Origin: Firmicutes bacterium UBA6806
GTDB lineage: Bacteria > Bacillota > Clostridia > Peptostreptococcales > Acidaminobacteraceae
Length of the DNA: 64,000 nucleotides
NCBI GenBank assembly: GCA_002452745.1
Contig: DKFC01000035.1
Span: 14,062-78,061, forward strand
Reading direction: 5' to 3'
The notes below the pieces were generated by a model. That model was not told the DNA's origin and made no database searches. It saw nothing but the letters and a program-made list of their open reading frames with translations. Below, one piece after another: positions 14,840 to 24,483 of the stretch (its first letter is position 1; every line of letters begins with the position of its first letter). Both the position numbers and the translations under genes were made by a program.

Positions 14840-17275
14840 ATGAAAAGGCAAATTGTCAAGCAATCTGTGAGTTTAATACTGATGACATTGGTGGGACTGA
14901 TAATGATCAATTCCGTTGTTTTTGCTGCGTATTATATAGATTGTTTTTGGGACAAAAGCGAAAACAATCCAATTTATATAAATGAGGCTCTATTTGATAA
15001 TTTTGTGAAACCAGTTAATACCTTCGCAACCTTTATTGAAGTTGAAAGCGAGAGTAAGAAGCAGGCAAGTGTCTACGTTGGATTGATGGATATCGTGAAA
15101 GGATCAGACATCAACATAAGAGGCGCGCATTATACCACTGCTGGGGGAATGAACTACATGGATGGTTTCAGGCAGCTCAGATACGATCCTAGGGATTTGG
15201 ATTGGTATGTGAGCGCCATTGACACTGCCTATATTTCAAAACCCTATGTTGATCCATTTAACGATCAGAAAATGATTACAGTTAGCAAGAGAATCGAGGA
15301 TAAAGAAGGGGTTTTATTAGGCGTCTTTGGCGTTGATTATGACTATCTCTATTTTGAACAATTGGCAAAATCTACTTTGCCAGTCAACTACAAAAATACT
15401 GTTTTATTAAGGATTAAAGATTATAACAGTAAAGAGTTTACTTCGCTGTCTATCCCACATTCAAATTACTATTTTGATATAGAGACGGATTATTGGAACG
15501 ACATGAAGGAGAATTTAAATCACTTTTCAACGTATCTCTGGCTCATTTTGATATTGTTTGTTTTTTCGGCGTCAATTTTCGTAAGAAAGAATTTAAAGAT
15601 TTCTGAAACCATTGGATTTGATATGGAAGCGAACTACTATAAAGGACAAATAGGGGGCTGTCTGATAGATGAGTACCACCAAATCATGTCAGGTCTTGAA
15701 TCTATTAAAGAAGATATTGATAGAAAATATCTGAAAATAAGTGAGTATCGGGTAAAGGAAAACGATCTAATTCAAGAGATAAGACATAAGACGAAACAAT
15801 ATGAGGAACTCTATAAAAATAACAGTGTCTTAAAAAACAAAGATATATTCCTCAAATCCTTTTTTGACAATATTTCAAACAACATGGATCAAATGGTTTG
15901 GATTGCAAGTGGAAATGGCGAGATTATCTATTTAAATGAAGTGTTAAAAGAAGTCATCAAAATAGACAGCTCAGTTTCTACCGAAAAAATGAGTGACTTT
16001 CTTGAAGGATTTGATGATGGACTCGGTATTTTGATGGAGCGTGATTTTAAGGCCATCAAATTTACCTTTAAGAATCATTTGTTTTCAGAATCTCTAAACG
16101 GAATGTCAATTAGGATTAGAGAATTCAATCGAGTGGGTGTAATACTTTGCATCTGCTCAAAGAGCAATTTTGAAGATAAAATGAATCAGAACTATATGAA
16201 AAAGAGTAGAGATCTGCACTTTATCAATGAAATTGGTAAAATTACGGGCTCTAACAATAGCATTGAAACGACTTTACAAGAAGTTTTAGACAAAGTCGCA
16301 TTCTTGGCAAATCTCAATTTGAGCACGATTAGGCTTATTAACGATAGCAATCATTTAGAGCTAAAAACGGTTTCTGGATATAGCAATGAATATCTTATGG
16401 AAAAAGAGCTTACAATACAGGGAAATCACATCGGGTATAGCTTCAATGAAAATAAGATTATTTTAATCAATCATGTTGAGGATTTGCTGTTTCCAGAGGC
16501 AAGAATTGAGAAGATACTGGCTGAGGGAAGGGCAGTTGCAATTATCCCACTTGCCAATTATCAGAAGAGTTTCGGGGTAATGACCATTGTTAGTGATTAT
16601 AAATTTAATACTGACTATCTGGTGCTACTGGAATCTATTTCTATAAACGTGACTATTTCCCTTGAAAAAGTTTTGCTCTTCGATCAGCTGAAAGCAAATT
16701 ATTTTAAGACAGTCGAGGCCTTTGTCACCGCAGCCGAAATCAAGCAGGAGAGATTTAGCGGTCATTCTAGACGTGTGGCTAAAGTCAGTCAGCTAATCGC
16801 TGAACGGCTCTATTTAAACGATTCTGAAATTGATGATATCTATATTACAGGGTTACTACACGACATTGGAAAGCTAGGCTTTGCAGACAATTCGTTGGAG
16901 TATTTCTTTGATATAGATGATCATGGAACTATGGGAAGACATATGATTGAGAATGTTGGATTTGAAAGGGATATATTAGAGGGGATTGAGTTTCATCACT
17001 TAAATTATGATTTGTCTAATTTAGAGGAAGTCAGTTTACAAGAACAACCATATTATGCACAAATTATAAGGCTGGCAAATGATTTTGACCTCTATATGAA
17101 TTACAGCAATTCGGATCTGGATGGTTCAGCTTTTACAGAGAAGATGTTGCAGGATTCAGGGCGGCTTTATTCACCTCAGCTTTTGAAAATATTAGGGGAT
17201 ATCATCAAAAATCAAAATGAACAGTTAATGAGTATCTATGTCGCGTCAAATACTGGGGAGAACTATGAGGATTAA
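14840..17275 (+). CDS. membrane sensor protein with Cache, GAF and degenerate HD-GYP domains
   Basis: 811 aa. A first membrane segment (about 7-33) is followed by an extracytoplasmic Cache-like domain (about 35-228, with DWYVSAID and SKPYVDPFNDQKMITVS) and a second membrane segment (about 230-250). A coiled coil and PAS-like region follow, then a GAF domain (about 465-620) and an HD-GYP domain (about 625-800). HD-GYP proteins hydrolyse cyclic di-GMP. The HD motif (LLHDIGKLG near 672), the HGTMG histidine and the HH pair near 717 are kept. The DGxGYP loop is replaced by NYDLSN, so activity or specificity is doubtful. It overlaps the next, intact HD-GYP gene by 11 bp. Confidence 0.85.
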   Translation: MKRQIVKQSVSLILMTLVGLIMINSVVFAAYYIDCFWDKSENNPIYINEALFDNFVKPVNTFATFIEVESESKKQASVYVGLMDIVKGSDINIRGAHYTTAGGMNYMDGFRQLRYDPRDLDWYVSAIDTAYISKPYVDPFNDQKMITVSKRIEDKEGVLLGVFGVDYDYLYFEQLAKSTLPVNYKNTVLLRIKDYNSKEFTSLSIPHSNYYFDIETDYWNDMKENLNHFSTYLWLILILFVFSASIFVRKNLKISETIGFDMEANYYKGQIGGCLIDEYHQIMSGLESIKEDIDRKYLKISEYRVKENDLIQEIRHKTKQYEELYKNNSVLKNKDIFLKSFFDNISNNMDQMVWIASGNGEIIYLNEVLKEVIKIDSSVSTEKMSDFLEGFDDGLGILMERDFKAIKFTFKNHLFSESLNGMSIRIREFNRVGVILCICSKSNFEDKMNQNYMKKSRDLHFINEIGKITGSNNSIETTLQEVLDKVAFLANLNLSTIRLINDSNHLELKTVSGYSNEYLMEKELTIQGNHIGYSFNENKIILINHVEDLLFPEARIEKILAEGRAVAIIPLANYQKSFGVMTIVSDYKFNTDYLVLLESISINVTISLEKVLLFDQLKANYFKTVEAFVTAAEIKQERFSGHSRRVAKVSQLIAERLYLNDSEIDDIYITGLLHDIGKLGFADNSLEYFFDIDDHGTMGRHMIENVGFERDILEGIEFHHLNYDLSNLEEVSLQEQPYYAQIIRLANDFDLYMNYSNSDLDGSAFTEKMLQDSGRLYSPQLLKILGDIIKNQNEQLMSIYVASNTGENYED

Positions 17276-19703
17276 ATACTACCAATATCAAAAATGGATG
17301 ATTCTAGTATTATTCATCATACCAATTGTGGTTTGCAATTTGGGGCTATATAAAGTGGTCATATCTCAACATGATAAGAACCAATTGAATGTTGCAGAGG
17401 GGAACATGGATCGTGCAGCTGAGCAAATTTACATTAAATTGAATGGCGAACTTGAAGACCTCAAACGTGCAGGTAGAAGTTTAGAGGTTATGGGGGTAAA
17501 TAGCTTTGCAGCTTTTGAAAAGTATCGTGTTGAGGAAGAACAGCAATTATATTGGTCTCGCATTGATAAATATTGGGATGCTTTTTTTAAAAGCAATCCA
17601 TTGGAAGGGGCAGGCATTTTATATAAGGAAAACGAGGATGTTATCATTCTGTATACAGTGATGGAAAATGGTGAAATAATAGCAGAGTACTATACGACAC
17701 CAGCGTTTTATGAATTTATAAGTACCCCTCAGTTTACGACTATGATAACGATTGATTCTATTCAACTCGGTGAAGCAGAAGATTGGCCACCCATTGTAAA
17801 GAATCACCTTGAATATACGGATACAACTTATTACAAAACCTATAGTTATGACGAATATGGGATAGAGCTGTCCCTAAAAACACCCAAAAATCTGTGGCCA
17901 ATTAAACCGATTAGCAATCTTTCATTTATTTTTATTGGATCAATTCTTGGGAATTTACTTCTCTATGTTTTCATTAGCATCTCAATAAAGAAAGTGAAGC
18001 ATCCAATGGCGCCTGTCATATCGCTATTGGAATCGCTTAAAGAAGGTCATATGGGAGAGGTATTGTTTGTAAAGGGTCTTTCATCAGATGATGCTCCCCT
18101 TAACCAGACCGTTATGAAAGTTATCCATGAAATCCGTGAAACAGAGAAGATGCTCAATGAACAGATGCATTTATTAGAATCCTCTTGTGCACACTATAAG
18201 CAAGAGATAGAGGCTATAACAATCAAGAGCAAAACTTTAAAAAAGGAACATGACACTTATTTTGAAGAAATGTCCACAAAGGAGTCACTCAATGACACGC
18301 TCTTTAACTTTGTCAGCCAAATTGTCTTTAGACTCGATTCCGAAGGCAATATAATTGAGGTGAACCATGCCTTTGAAAACAGACTTGGATTTAAAAAAGA
18401 TGAAATTGTCGGGATTTCGATTTTAAAACTTCTGGTAGATAAGAATAAGACATTTGATGCCCTTAACAAGGTTTCGGAAGAGTCGGTTTTTATAAATTTT
18501 AAAATGGGTGGATTTAATTCAAATGCATCACAGTATTTAAATATAAAAATTGAGGAACTTCCAAATGGTTCTTATCTCTATATTGGAAAATCGGTTAATG
18601 ATGAAATCACATTACAAAGTCGTATTTTGAGAAAAAATAGAGAGCTTGAATACATCAACCAAATCAATTCATCTCTTATCAGTAATTGGGGCGTCAGTGA
18701 GCTATTGGTGAACATTATCAGGCGGATTGACTACTTGTTTAATATCGTCACGGGTATTATTAGAATTAGAAACGACGGGGGAAATTGGGAGCTTAAAGCT
18801 CAAACAGAAAAGGGCAATTACCATCATGAAGCTGAAGTCACTGATTACAAGAGGATTTATAATGTAGACTTAGCAGCTGATTCAGAAATTCAATTGATTG
18901 ATTTGACAGAAGCTCATCGAGAGTTGTCTAAATACCCAGACGAATTAAAGCATATTTTATTTGCACCAATGGAGGTTGAAGGCGAGATTATCGCCATTAT
19001 GGAAATCGGGCTTGAATCGCCTATGACTGCAAATGATTTGAATATCTTAAAGATGTTTAAAAATCAGGCCTCTGTGGTTATCCAGAGAGCGCTTCTATAT
19101 GATGAGCTGCGGAAGCAATACTTCAACACCATTCAGGCATTGGTCAATGTAATTGAAGCAAAGGATAAGTATACAGAAGGGCATTCAAGGCGTGTTTCTA
19201 GATTTTCGGTTGAAATAGCACATGAAATGGGCTATAGTAATGAAGAACTTGAAAATATAGAAATTGCGGGATTGTTACATGATGTTGGCAAAGTGGGTAT
19301 CCATCAATCTATCTTGACAAAACAGGGAAAATTGAGCCAAGAAGAGTACGAAATAATCAAACAGCATCCTGAAAAGGGCATTCAAATCTTGGCTTCCATA
19401 AAGCTAGACCAGAAGATTGTAGAGGGTATTTTATATCATCATGTGAGATATGACTTAAGAGGATACCCAACAAATCACAATTTGAGCGAATTGCCTCCAT
19501 ATGCCAGTATTATTGGAACAGCTGATGCACTGGACGCCATTACTTCTGAAAGGTCATATTCTAGAGCAAGAACCATAAAAGAAGGGTTGGAAGAACTCAT
19601 TAGACATAAGGGAACGCAGTTTCATCCTGAGACAATAGAGGCGTTAATTGAGATAGGAAAAAGATCGCCTGAAAAGTTACAAATCATAATTGATGATGAA
19701 TAA
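17265..19703 (+). CDS. membrane HD-GYP phosphodiesterase with PAS and GAF domains
   Basis: 812 aa from ATG 17265, chosen for GGGGAG just upstream; an in-frame ATG lies at 17238. Two membrane segments (about 9-31 and 217-240) enclose an extracytoplasmic sensor region. Then come a coiled coil, a PAS domain (about 340-440, with RLDSEGNIIEVNHAF), a GAF domain (about 465-610) and an HD-GYP domain (about 615-812). The HD-GYP motifs are complete: LLHDVGKVG near 669, the HPEKG histidine, HHVRYDLRGYP near 725-735 and ADALDAITSERSY. It is therefore likely to hydrolyse cyclic di-GMP. Both HD-GYP genes form one transcription unit. Confidence 0.9.
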   Translation: MRIKYYQYQKWMILVLFIIPIVVCNLGLYKVVISQHDKNQLNVAEGNMDRAAEQIYIKLNGELEDLKRAGRSLEVMGVNSFAAFEKYRVEEEQQLYWSRIDKYWDAFFKSNPLEGAGILYKENEDVIILYTVMENGEIIAEYYTTPAFYEFISTPQFTTMITIDSIQLGEAEDWPPIVKNHLEYTDTTYYKTYSYDEYGIELSLKTPKNLWPIKPISNLSFIFIGSILGNLLLYVFISISIKKVKHPMAPVISLLESLKEGHMGEVLFVKGLSSDDAPLNQTVMKVIHEIRETEKMLNEQMHLLESSCAHYKQEIEAITIKSKTLKKEHDTYFEEMSTKESLNDTLFNFVSQIVFRLDSEGNIIEVNHAFENRLGFKKDEIVGISILKLLVDKNKTFDALNKVSEESVFINFKMGGFNSNASQYLNIKIEELPNGSYLYIGKSVNDEITLQSRILRKNRELEYINQINSSLISNWGVSELLVNIIRRIDYLFNIVTGIIRIRNDGGNWELKAQTEKGNYHHEAEVTDYKRIYNVDLAADSEIQLIDLTEAHRELSKYPDELKHILFAPMEVEGEIIAIMEIGLESPMTANDLNILKMFKNQASVVIQRALLYDELRKQYFNTIQALVNVIEAKDKYTEGHSRRVSRFSVEIAHEMGYSNEELENIEIAGLLHDVGKVGIHQSILTKQGKLSQEEYEIIKQHPEKGIQILASIKLDQKIVEGILYHHVRYDLRGYPTNHNLSELPPYASIIGTADALDAITSERSYSRARTIKEGLEELIRHKGTQFHPETIEALIEIGKRSPEKLQIIIDDE

Positions 19704-19761
19704 TAGTAAGCAGTTTACAGAACGATAAGAGTCAAGCAGTTAAGTAAAAAAGGAGACAAAA

Positions 19762-21456
19762 ATGGCGTATCAAGCACTTTATAGAAAATGGAGACCTTTG
19801 AGTTTCGATGAAATTATAGGTCAAAATCATATTATACTTCCCATTCGGAATCAAATTGTCAACAACAGCATTGGGCATGCATACTTGTTTTCAGGCACAA
19901 GAGGAACGGGAAAAACCACGACAGCAAAAGTGTTTGCAAGAGCTGTTAACTGTTTAAACAATATAGATGGAAACCCTTGTAATGAATGTGAGAACTGTCT
20001 TAGTATTTTAGACGATCAATTTATAGATGTCATAGAAATGGATGCTGCATCCAACAACAGTGTGGACGATATTAGAGATTTGAGAGAACATGTCAAGTTT
20101 GCACCTTCAAAGGGGAAATACAAGGTTTATATAATTGATGAGGTTCACATGCTCTCTCAAGGCGCGTTTAATGCCTTGCTAAAAACCCTTGAAGAACCAC
20201 CAGAGTATGTCCTTTTCATACTTGCTACAACAGAGTCTCATAAAATACCAGCTACAATTCTGTCGAGATGTCAGCGGTTTGATTTTAAGAGAATTTCATA
20301 TGACGATTTGCTTTTTAGATTAAAATTTATCTGTGACCAGATGGGGGTCAATTATGAGGATGAAGCGCTTAGATTGATTATAGAAAAAAGTGATGGGGCA
20401 GCGAGAGATTCCATTAGCAGTCTAGATCAATGTTTAAGTGTGGGAAATAATAGACTTCATGTGGAGGATGTTATTGAGCTCCTCGGCTTCGTGGAAAACA
20501 CAGAAATTTTAAAGTTAATTGAGAATTTGGTGAACCTTGATGCAAATGCCTTATTTCTTCAGGTAGATGAAATCATCAAGAATGGAAAGGATTTAAATCA
20601 ATTTATAAATTCCATTATTAAAATATACAGAGACTTACTGGTGGTAATCACAGTTGGCGAAAACTATAAGTTGCTGATTGATGCATCAGGGGAGTATATT
20701 GAAACACTAAAATCGCTTTCACAAGCGTTTACTCAAACCGAAATAACCAGAGGACTCAATCTCTTTATTGAACTTTCAAAGGGAATTAAATACTCTCAGA
20801 ATAAACGCATTTTATTTGAAGCCACTTTGGTTAAAATCATGAACATAAAATCAGATAATACAATAGAGGGCCTTATTGAACGGGTTAGACGGCTTGAAAG
20901 TCTTATTGAATCGGGAAACATACCGTCAAGACGCATTTTAGCTGAGACCCTTCCAAAGGAAAGTGTTGCACCTGTTCATTCTCATTCCCATCCAAATCCC
21001 ACAAGAGAGGCTAGGCTTCCAGCGGACTCTAGAGAGGATGTAAAAAAACAAGATGCAAAACCAGCGGCAGAATCTAGCAACGACATTGAATCCTTTGTGG
21101 AATTTACTGAAGGAGACCTTGAAATGGAAGGAATTCAAGCTGTCTGGAACGAATTTATTGGAACGATTAGAGTGGAAAAGAAGGGAATCATGCATGTCTT
21201 TGACAATGCAGTACCTTTGACGATAAGTGGAAATAGGATTACAATAGGAATAGCACCTGAAAACAAATTGTTTATGGCTATGATTCAAAATCCAGTCAAT
21301 GTAAAGTACCTTGAACATTTGATGGCGAAGCTGGTCAAGAAGATGGTATCTGTCCAGTTTGAGATTATGGAAGACACTAAAAAAGAAGCACAGGATCCTG
21401 AATCCCAAGTGAGGGATTATTTTAAGGAATATAAAGATGTGCTTGAGATAAAATAA
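19762..21456 (+). CDS. dnaX: DNA polymerase III subunit gamma/tau
   Basis: 564 aa. DnaX is the AAA+ clamp-loader motor. The N-terminus MAYQALYRKWRPLSFDEIIGQ is canonical. Walker A is GTRGTGKTT (residues 44-52), the zinc-binding cysteines lie in CNECENCL, Walker B/DE is IIDEVHM, the SRC motif is LSRCQRF, and the clamp-loader lid follows. A Pro/Ser-rich linker starts near residue 400. The C-terminal tau region differs from that of E. coli. GGAGAC precedes the ATG. It is followed by ebfC and recR as in nearly all Firmicutes. An A7 run in the linker is noted under rejected items. Confidence 0.97.
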   Translation: MAYQALYRKWRPLSFDEIIGQNHIILPIRNQIVNNSIGHAYLFSGTRGTGKTTTAKVFARAVNCLNNIDGNPCNECENCLSILDDQFIDVIEMDAASNNSVDDIRDLREHVKFAPSKGKYKVYIIDEVHMLSQGAFNALLKTLEEPPEYVLFILATTESHKIPATILSRCQRFDFKRISYDDLLFRLKFICDQMGVNYEDEALRLIIEKSDGAARDSISSLDQCLSVGNNRLHVEDVIELLGFVENTEILKLIENLVNLDANALFLQVDEIIKNGKDLNQFINSIIKIYRDLLVVITVGENYKLLIDASGEYIETLKSLSQAFTQTEITRGLNLFIELSKGIKYSQNKRILFEATLVKIMNIKSDNTIEGLIERVRRLESLIESGNIPSRRILAETLPKESVAPVHSHSHPNPTREARLPADSREDVKKQDAKPAAESSNDIESFVEFTEGDLEMEGIQAVWNEFIGTIRVEKKGIMHVFDNAVPLTISGNRITIGIAPENKLFMAMIQNPVNVKYLEHLMAKLVKKMVSVQFEIMEDTKKEAQDPESQVRDYFKEYKDVLEIK

Positions 21457-21474
21457 GATTTTAGGAGGAATAAA

Positions 21475-21813
21475 ATGGCTAAGGGAAGAGGACCAATGGT
21501 GCCTGGTAATATGAACAACATGATGAAACAAGTTCAAAAGATGCAAAGAGATATGCAAGAGGCTCAGGAAAAAGTTGAACAACAAAGTTTTGAAACAACT
21601 GCTGGTGGCGGCGCTATCAAGGTAACTGTAAACGGTAAAAAAGAAATAGTAGCAATCGAGTTAAAGCCTGAAATAGTTGATCCAGATGATGTCGAAATGC
21701 TTCAAGACTTAATTTTAGTTGCAATCAATGATGCACTGAAAAATGCAGATGAAGAAATGAGTAAAGTGCTTGGCAAATTCACAGGTGGTATGAATATTCC
21801 AGGGTTATTTTAA
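21475..21813 (+). CDS. ebfC: YbaB/EbfC family nucleoid-associated protein
   Basis: 112 aa, usual length. A small dimeric DNA-binding protein encoded between dnaX and recR across bacteria. The N-terminal Met/Gln/Lys-rich helix ([15 protein letters not shown]) and the central [15 protein letters not shown] segment are family features. Ribosome site AGGAGGAAT. The stop codon overlaps the recR start (TAATG). Confidence 0.95.
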   Translation: MAKGRGPMVPGNMNNMMKQVQKMQRDMQEAQEKVEQQSFETTAGGGAIKVTVNGKKEIVAIELKPEIVDPDDVEMLQDLILVAINDALKNADEEMSKVLGKFTGGMNIPGLF

Positions 21814-22412
21814 TGACAAAGTTCATTCCATCCATTAACAAGTTGATTGATGAGTTTTCCAGATTGCCTGGTATCGGCAAAAAATCAGCGCAGCGATTGG
21901 CCTTCCATATCATAAACATGGAGCAGTCAGATGCCTATAATTTTGCAGAGGCAATTTTGGATGTAAAACGTAAAATCAAATACTGTGAAAAGTGCTTCAA
22001 TATAACGGAACAGCAATATTGCGATATCTGTAATGACCCCAAACGTGACGATCATATGATCTGTGTCGTTGAATCTCCTAGAGATTTGATAGCTATTGAG
22101 AACACAAAGGAATATCGAGGTTACTATCATGTCTTGCATGGTGCAATTTCTCCAATGGACGGTATTGGGCCAAATGAAATCAAAATTCGTGAATTGATTA
22201 TCAGACTTCAATCAGATGAAACAAAGGAAGTCATCATTGCCACCAATCCCACGATAGAAGGTGAGGCGACAGCCATGTATATATCAAAACTCTTAAAGGG
22301 AACGGATATCAACGTTACGAGGCTAGCACACGGAATTCCAGTGGGTGGAGACTTAGAATACGCTGATGAAGTAACATTGGCAAAGGCACTTGAAGGCAGA
22401 CGAACTATTTAA
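21813..22412 (+). CDS. recR: recombination mediator RecR
   Basis: 199 aa, full length. RecR acts with RecO (and RecF) in loading RecA on gapped DNA. The helix-hairpin-helix is [16 protein letters not shown] (residues 19-34). The zinc finger is [16 protein letters not shown] (about 57-72). The Toprim domain contains [12 protein letters not shown], and the Walker B-like C-terminal segment contains THLARG-type [17 protein letters not shown]. It is the last gene of the dnaX-ebfC-recR unit and is followed by a strong bidirectional terminator. Confidence 0.97.
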   Translation: MTKFIPSINKLIDEFSRLPGIGKKSAQRLAFHIINMEQSDAYNFAEAILDVKRKIKYCEKCFNITEQQYCDICNDPKRDDHMICVVESPRDLIAIENTKEYRGYYHVLHGAISPMDGIGPNEIKIRELIIRLQSDETKEVIIATNPTIEGEATAMYISKLLKGTDINVTRLAHGIPVGGDLEYADEVTLAKALEGRRTI

Positions 22413-22437
22413 AGTAAAATCAAAGACAAAAATAAAA

Positions 22438-22480
22438 ACTCAAGGAAACAGCCAAAAGTAGGTTTTCCTTGAGTTTTTTT
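22438..22480. terminator. bidirectional terminator between recR and the GNAT gene
   Basis: ACTCAAGGAAA and TTTCCTTGAGT form an 11-bp stem flanked by A-run and T-run; it can serve both converging genes. Confidence 0.92.
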
Positions 22481-22519
22481 AGTTTGCATAGAAGGTTTGA
22501 ATAGAATTGATAATAAGTG

Positions 22520-23029
22520 CTATTTAAGTCTGATTCTTGACATAATCAATTCATCCACGTATTCACCATTTCGAATAGAGCCCATTTTCTTGACGCCCTC
22601 TTGCTCAAATCCCATGTTTTTATAAAGCTGGATTGCACGTTCATTGTCTACAAAGACAGTCAAATCCACTCTGACGAGCATCAACCAGTTATCGGCAATA
22701 TCTAAAAGTGCTTCCATAAGTGCTGTGCCAACACGCATACCTTGGTAATCTTTATGAATCATGATGCCAATGCTCCCGCTGTGTCTCAATCTGGGATTTT
22801 CGTAGACACTGAGTCCGGCTGTTCCGATAACCACTTCATTGCCGTCGTCCAGCGTTGTCACTGCCACAAATTGATGTGAATTTGGTCCCATATTTTGAAT
22901 AAAATCTTCGCTTCGTTTAAGTCTCTCTGATGGAATTCCCAGTATGTTTTCGAAAACCCCTGGCATTCTTCTCATGGCATTAATTCCCGATGCATCCTTA
23001 AGCTGTATGGATCTTATTTCATAATTCAT
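22520..23029 (-). CDS. GNAT family N-acetyltransferase (YhhY-like)
   Basis: 169 aa, the only clear gene on the minus strand. Acetyl-CoA-binding motif A is GIMIHKDYQGMRVGTALMEA (about residues 88-107), and motif B is VFVDNERAIQLYKNMGFEQEG (about 125-145). The N-terminus IRSIQLKDASGINAMRR is typical of GNATs, and the ending resembles YhhY/PhnO-like amino-acid acetyltransferases. A GAAGGGAAGGG purine tract precedes the start on the minus strand. Substrate unknown. Confidence 0.88.
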   Translation of the reverse strand: MNYEIRSIQLKDASGINAMRRMPGVFENILGIPSERLKRSEDFIQNMGPNSHQFVAVTTLDDGNEVVIGTAGLSVYENPRLRHSGSIGIMIHKDYQGMRVGTALMEALLDIADNWLMLVRVDLTVFVDNERAIQLYKNMGFEQEGVKKMGSIRNGEYVDELIMSRIRLK

Positions 23030-23117
23030 AATAAACCCTTCCCTTCAAATTGATTTTTATTATTCTACCAAATTTATGCAGGGATAGCCAGCGACATTTT
23101 TGGATTCAACCCAGAAG

Positions 23118-23147
23118 TTGACAAATTTCGCCGTATTGGAGTAGAAT
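23118..23147 (+). promoter_or_regulatory. probable promoter of the ROK regulator gene
   Basis: TTGACA (23118-23123), 18-bp spacer, TAGAAT (23142-23147); 42 bp before the start codon. Confidence 0.65.
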
Positions 23148-23189
23148 TGAGACAAAAGCACGACGATAAAATTAGGAATAGGGATAAAA

Positions 23190-24374
23190 ATGGATTCTAA
23201 AATAGTGGTTGGAAAGCCGGAACTTTTAAAGCAGATTAATCGCAATACTGTTATCAAGCTGATTTTTAAGCATGGTGAAATCAGCCGAACAGAAATTGCA
23301 AAACTGAGCAAATTAACACTCCCTAGTGTCATGAGAATTGTGGATGGGCTCATAGAGGAAAACTTGGTGGCTGAAGTGGGGAAGGGAACGTCAACTGGTG
23401 GAAGAAAACCAAATTTAATCAGTATGAACCATAGACATCTCTATATCGTTGGCGTGGAAATTGCCATCAATGTCGTCGTGGTGCTAACCGATTTATCTGG
23501 CAAGATACTAGATAGATGGGAAGACTCACAAATGCATTATCAGACGCCAGAAACCGTTTTAACAGCAATATTCGAACAAATTAACCGCATGATTGATGCC
23601 AATCACCTCAATATGTGTCAAATTGCTGGGATTGGTATTGGAACGCCTGGAACGAACTTCAAATACACCAAGCGCATGCTCCATTCAATATTAAAAGGAT
23701 GGGAAGAGATGGATGTCAAAGGATGGTTTGAAAGCAGAATTGCCTGTCCCGTGTTTGTAGATAACGTGGCGAGAACTAGAACATTGGGTGAACTTTGGTT
23801 TGGGATTGGCAAGGAAATCAAGGATTTTATATATGTTTTTATAGATCAAGGTGTGGGCTGTGGCATCGTGACGCATGGGGCAATTCAAGAGGGGTACAAT
23901 GGCGTTGCTGGTGAATTCGGACATACTATTATAGAGTTTGAGGGTAGGGAGTGCTACTGTGGAAATCGGGGATGCATAGAAATGTACGTGTCTGCGGGGG
24001 CCATTATTTCAGATGTCAATCAGCTTTCCGATATCCAAGTTGAACAGTCATTTTCCGAGGTAGCGAAGATTGAAAATTTGCCTCAGGTGGAGCAAACGAT
24101 TAAGAAGAGCGCGATGGTCTTGGCGGCGGGAATTTCCAATCTCATTAATATAATAAATCCTTATGCTGTTGTTATAGGAGGGATTGTTCCTACAAGAAGT
24201 AAAGTGTTTACAGAACAGATAAAAGCGTCAGTTCGGGCGAGTGTTTTTTCAAAATATGCCATGGACACCAAAATATATTTGAGCGAAATTGACATGACAT
24301 ATAACTGCCTCGGAAGTGTTGCATTGGTCATAAATGAAATTTTTAAATCTGTAACAGTGACAGATCAAAGATAA
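23190..24374 (+). CDS. ROK family transcriptional regulator (XylR/NagC-type)
   Basis: 394 aa. N-terminal winged HTH (about 18-75, ISRTEIAKLSKLTLPSVMRIVD) followed by a ROK domain. The ROK zinc motif is ECYCGNRGCIEMY (about residues 252-264), and the sugar-binding region includes GVAGEFGH near 240. Proteins of this type repress sugar genes and respond to the sugar or its phosphate. The gene stands directly before the lyxose isomerase/PfkB kinase genes, so it very likely controls them. The TTGACC promoter at 24412 is the natural target, although no clear palindrome was seen there. Confidence 0.9.
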   Translation: MDSKIVVGKPELLKQINRNTVIKLIFKHGEISRTEIAKLSKLTLPSVMRIVDGLIEENLVAEVGKGTSTGGRKPNLISMNHRHLYIVGVEIAINVVVVLTDLSGKILDRWEDSQMHYQTPETVLTAIFEQINRMIDANHLNMCQIAGIGIGTPGTNFKYTKRMLHSILKGWEEMDVKGWFESRIACPVFVDNVARTRTLGELWFGIGKEIKDFIYVFIDQGVGCGIVTHGAIQEGYNGVAGEFGHTIIEFEGRECYCGNRGCIEMYVSAGAIISDVNQLSDIQVEQSFSEVAKIENLPQVEQTIKKSAMVLAAGISNLINIINPYAVVIGGIVPTRSKVFTEQIKASVRASVFSKYAMDTKIYLSEIDMTYNCLGSVALVINEIFKSVTVTDQR

Positions 24375-24411
24375 TTTCTATCTGTAAAGTATGGGAGACC
24401 TTTTGATGTAA

Positions 24412-24440
24412 TTGACCTTCATAGACAAAAGTGATAAGAT
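24412..24440 (+). promoter_or_regulatory. promoter of the sugar-metabolism operon
   Basis: TTGACC, 17-bp spacer, TAAGAT. It lies upstream of the GGAGG ribosome site at 24475-24479. It overlaps the 5' end of the longest reading frame, which supports the later start at 24484. Confidence 0.7.
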
Positions 24441-24483
24441 TATCTCAATTACTAACTATATGTTATTAAGTAATGGAGGTCGC

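Noticed and set aside
21042..21048. A7 run in the dnaX linker, a possible slippage site for a short gamma form
   Set aside because: Only seven A, no downstream stem or upstream Shine-Dalgarno noted; a -1 shift would run on for long and the insertion frame ends early without known precedent here.
20938..21585. Long minus-strand ORF (215 codons) opposite dnaX
   Set aside because: Lies opposite the dnaX 3' end and ebfC, has a composition typical of a reverse shadow and no homology-like motifs.
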